Assembly: GCA_947591175.1 (NCBI GenBank)
Contig: CANQDB010000065.1
Coordinates: forward strand, 1-7,381
Length of the DNA: 7,381 nt
Direction: 5' to 3'
DNA from: an uncultured Bacilli bacterium
GTDB lineage: Bacteria; Bacillota_I; Bacilli_A; RF39; UBA660
Positions 5,072-7,381 of the stretch are shown here, in pieces; position 1 is the stretch's first letter, and each line of letters begins with the position of its first letter. The notes under the pieces were generated by a model that saw nothing but the letters and a program-made list of their open reading frames with translations, was not told the DNA's origin and did no database searches. The translations under genes were made by a program, and so were the position numbers.

Positions 5072-7381
5072 TGAAACTAAGTAGAAAGTTTTTAGATGAT
5101 TACGTTAACACTCAAAATATTTCGAACGTTGATTTAGCTGAAAAAATGACTTCGGTTGGAAACGAGTACGATAGTATTACTCCTTTAGCCGATGCTACAA
5201 ATCTTACAATCGGTTATATCCATTCGTGTGTAGCTCATCCTGATTCAGATCACTTACACGTTTGTCAAGTTGAAATTAGACCAAACGAAATGAGTCAAAT
5301 CGTGTGTGGTGCTCCTAACGTTAAAGAAGGACAGAAGGTTATCGTGTCTTTACCTGGAGCCACACTTCCAGGTGGAATCGAAATAAAGAAAAGCGTTATC
5401 CGGGGCCAAGAATCAAATGGTATGATTTGTTCTTTAAGCGAACTTGGTATCGAAAGTAAATATCAGAGTGAAGAAGATAAACAAGGTATTCATATTTTGC
5501 CCGAGGATGCTCCAATTGGGGAAGACCCTCTTAAGTATCTATCTTTTGATGATACAACTATCGATTTTGAACTAACTAGTAATCGAGGAGATCTTTTAAG
5601 TATTTTAGGAATGGCTTACGAAGTAGGGACTATTCTAAATGAAAAGGTAACTTTAAAGGATGCCCCAATCGACAATGAGGAAGGTTCGATCGATAATGAA
5701 GTTAAGATTGATATCCAAACTGAGAATTGTCCTTTGTATTTAGCCCGTTGTGTCAAGAATGTTAAAATTGAAGAAAGTCCACGTTGGCTCAAGGCTCGCC
5801 TTATGGCAAGTGGCATAAGACCTATCAATAATGTCGTCGATATTTCAAACTACGTCATGCTTGAAACAGGTCAACCATTACATTTCTTTGACCACAAGAC
5901 TTTAGGAAATAAGATAATCGTTCGAATGGCGAAAGATAACGAACATATTACTACACTCGATGGGATTGACCGGAAACTGTCTTCTAAAGATATCGTTATT
6001 GCAAACGACTTTGAAGCTGTTTGTCTAGCTGGAGTTATGGGTGGTAAAAATTCGGAAGTTGAAGAAGATACGACTGACATTATTATCGAAAGCGCTATCT
6101 TTAATGCCACTAACATTAGAGTAACATCTAATAGCATTCTAAGAAGTGAAGCAAGTAATCGTTTTGAAAAAGGACTAGATCCTAAACGAACCTATATGGC
6201 CATCGATAGAGCCTGCAGTATGTTAGAACATTTAGCAGGTGGTACTGTTATCAAAGGAATGCAAGTTCACGATACAACCACTAAAGAAAATGAGGTAATT
6301 CCTATTTCAGTAGAAAAAATTAATGCTGTCTTGGGAATGAACCTAACTAAAGAGGAAATATTAGATGTCTTTAATCGACTAGATTTTAATGTCGAAGAAG
6401 ATGGTAATAACCTTCAAGTAATAGTTCCAACTCGTCGAATTGATATTCATATTGCCGAAGATTTAATTGAAGAAGTAGGAAGAATTCATGGTATTGAGCA
6501 CGTTCAAGGAAAACTTCCAGTTGGTACTGGTATGCCAGGTAGTTATGAAAAGAACTATCTAAAAGAGAAGGCTATTCGTAATAGATTACTATCTCTTGGC
6601 TTAAATCAAGTTCGCACCTATACACTTACTAGTCAAGAAAATCTAAGAAAGTTTACTTTAGATTCATTTGAACCAATCGAACTCTTAGATCCTATGTTAG
6701 AAGATAAGAAGTATTTACGTTATAGTTTGATTCCGTCTCTATATCAAGTAGCAAGCTATAACCTAGCAAGAAAAGTTACCGATATTCAAATTCATGAAAT
6801 CAGTAATATTTACTACTATGAAGAGGGTAATGTTAAAGAACGTCCAGTCTTAGCAGGACTTTTAACAGGAAATGCAACTTCTAATAATTGGTCTCATCAA
6901 AATATTAAGATTGATTTCTACTATGTCAAAGGAGTATTAGAGAATCTCTTCAATTATTTAGGACTTACTAATCGTTATAGTTTTGAAACAGGAGCTCTAC
7001 CTAAAGAGTATCATCCATATCAAAGTGCTATTATCAAAATTGATCGTAAGCAAGTTGGTACCATCGGTATGATTCATCCAAGTATTTCGAAAACTCCTAT
7101 TTATATATTCGAAATTGATTTAGAACAGATATATAGTATCCAAATTAGATCAATTAAGGATAAGGAAATTTCTAAGTATCCTAGTATCAGTAAAGATGTT
7201 GCTTTCATCTTAGATAACGATATCCAAGTTAAAGAAGTTCTAGAAACTATTCAAAAAGCAGGAGGTAGACTTCTTACTAATATCGATATCTTCGATGTCT
7301 ACCAAGGTGAAAATATCGAAGAGGGTAAAAAATCTATTGCTTTCAATCTAACGTTTATGGATTACACAAGAACGTTAACAG
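5071..7381 (+). CDS. pheT: Phenylalanyl-tRNA synthetase beta subunit, 3' partial
   Basis: PheT is the beta subunit of the same enzyme. It binds tRNA and, in its B3/B4 domain, removes mischarged tyrosine. The start overlaps the pheS stop in TAATG. The frame is open to the window end, giving 770 residues with no stop. Domains in order: N-terminal B1 (1-45), an OB-fold tRNA-binding domain (about 46-150, with AHPDSDHL and the GAPNV and RGQESNGMICS segments), B3/B4 editing domain (about 210-375), B5 (about 408-478), a catalytic-like core (about 490-690), and the FDX-ACB anticodon-binding domain from about 700 (SKYPSISKDVAFI). Full-length bacterial PheT is near 800 residues, so about 25 are missing beyond the window. 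Editing-site residues look kept: R250 in GIRPIN, H271 in PLHFFD, E340 in IIIESA, and S359 and A361 in RSEAS. One departure is K326 in VMGGK, where many bacteria have GGE. Confidence 0.97.
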   Translation, partial: MKLSRKFLDDYVNTQNISNVDLAEKMTSVGNEYDSITPLADATNLTIGYIHSCVAHPDSDHLHVCQVEIRPNEMSQIVCGAPNVKEGQKVIVSLPGATLPGGIEIKKSVIRGQESNGMICSLSELGIESKYQSEEDKQGIHILPEDAPIGEDPLKYLSFDDTTIDFELTSNRGDLLSILGMAYEVGTILNEKVTLKDAPIDNEEGSIDNEVKIDIQTENCPLYLARCVKNVKIEESPRWLKARLMASGIRPINNVVDISNYVMLETGQPLHFFDHKTLGNKIIVRMAKDNEHITTLDGIDRKLSSKDIVIANDFEAVCLAGVMGGKNSEVEEDTTDIIIESAIFNATNIRVTSNSILRSEASNRFEKGLDPKRTYMAIDRACSMLEHLAGGTVIKGMQVHDTTTKENEVIPISVEKINAVLGMNLTKEEILDVFNRLDFNVEEDGNNLQVIVPTRRIDIHIAEDLIEEVGRIHGIEHVQGKLPVGTGMPGSYEKNYLKEKAIRNRLLSLGLNQVRTYTLTSQENLRKFTLDSFEPIELLDPMLEDKKYLRYSLIPSLYQVASYNLARKVTDIQIHEISNIYYYEEGNVKERPVLAGLLTGNATSNNWSHQNIKIDFYYVKGVLENLFNYLGLTNRYSFETGALPKEYHPYQSAIIKIDRKQVGTIGMIHPSISKTPIYIFEIDLEQIYSIQIRSIKDKEISKYPSISKDVAFILDNDIQVKEVLETIQKAGGRLLTNIDIFDVYQGENIEEGKKSIAFNLTFMDYTRTLT

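Noticed and set aside
5616..6137. Two - strand frames (5616-5828 and 5871-6137)
   Set aside because: Both are antisense to the conserved B3/B4 region of pheT. No promoter or ribosome binding site supports them.
1..7381. Mycoplasma genetic code (UGA = Trp)
   Set aside because: All four genes are intact with the standard code, use TGG for Trp, and contain no in-frame TGA.
1..7381. Mobile element, CRISPR array, or tRNA/rRNA gene
   Set aside because: No transposase, terminal inverted repeats, regular DNA repeats or cloverleaf were seen on either strand. The repeats in the hypothetical gene exist only at the protein level.

Overview
The window is AT-rich (roughly one third G+C by eye) and all genes read on the + strand. 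It looks like a piece of a low-GC Gram-positive genome, either Bacillota or a gut-type relative of the Mollicutes. The reasons are TAA at all three visible stops, AGGAGG-type ribosome binding sites, a T-box leader on pheST and Bacilli-like PheS/PheT motifs. Every reading frame is intact under the standard code, so there is no sign of the Mycoplasma UGA=Trp code. The placement is inference from style, not from a marker gene search.

Layout. (1) Positions 1-1806: the 3' part of a gene for a large PHP-family (HisJ/HisK-like) protein. The frame is open from base 1, so the real start lies upstream of the window. It has an unrecognised N-terminal region, a Lys/Glu-rich linker, a PHP domain with three of its usual metal-binding histidines replaced, and an unrecognised C-terminal region. 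(2) Positions 1791-1878: a short gap holding a weak terminator that overlaps the stop codon, a promoter with a perfect TATAAT, and a ribosome binding site. (3) Positions 1879-3729: a 616-residue protein of unknown function with about ten copies of a degenerate helical repeat, probably an alpha-solenoid. (4) Positions 3730-4024: a promoter followed by a complete phenylalanine T-box riboswitch with a UUC specifier, antiterminator and terminator. (5) Positions 4025-5071: pheS. (6) Positions 5071-7381: pheT, overlapping pheS by one base and cut off by the window end in its last domain.

The best-understood unit is the pheST operon. Uncharged tRNA-Phe should bind the T-box leader and let transcription run into pheS and pheT, whose products form the alpha2beta2 phenylalanyl-tRNA synthetase. 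The two upstream genes each seem to be expressed separately, and nothing in the sequence ties them to phenylalanine.

I see no mobile element, CRISPR array, rRNA or tRNA gene. The parts least explained by known biology are the repeat protein and the decorated PHP protein with an incomplete metal site.
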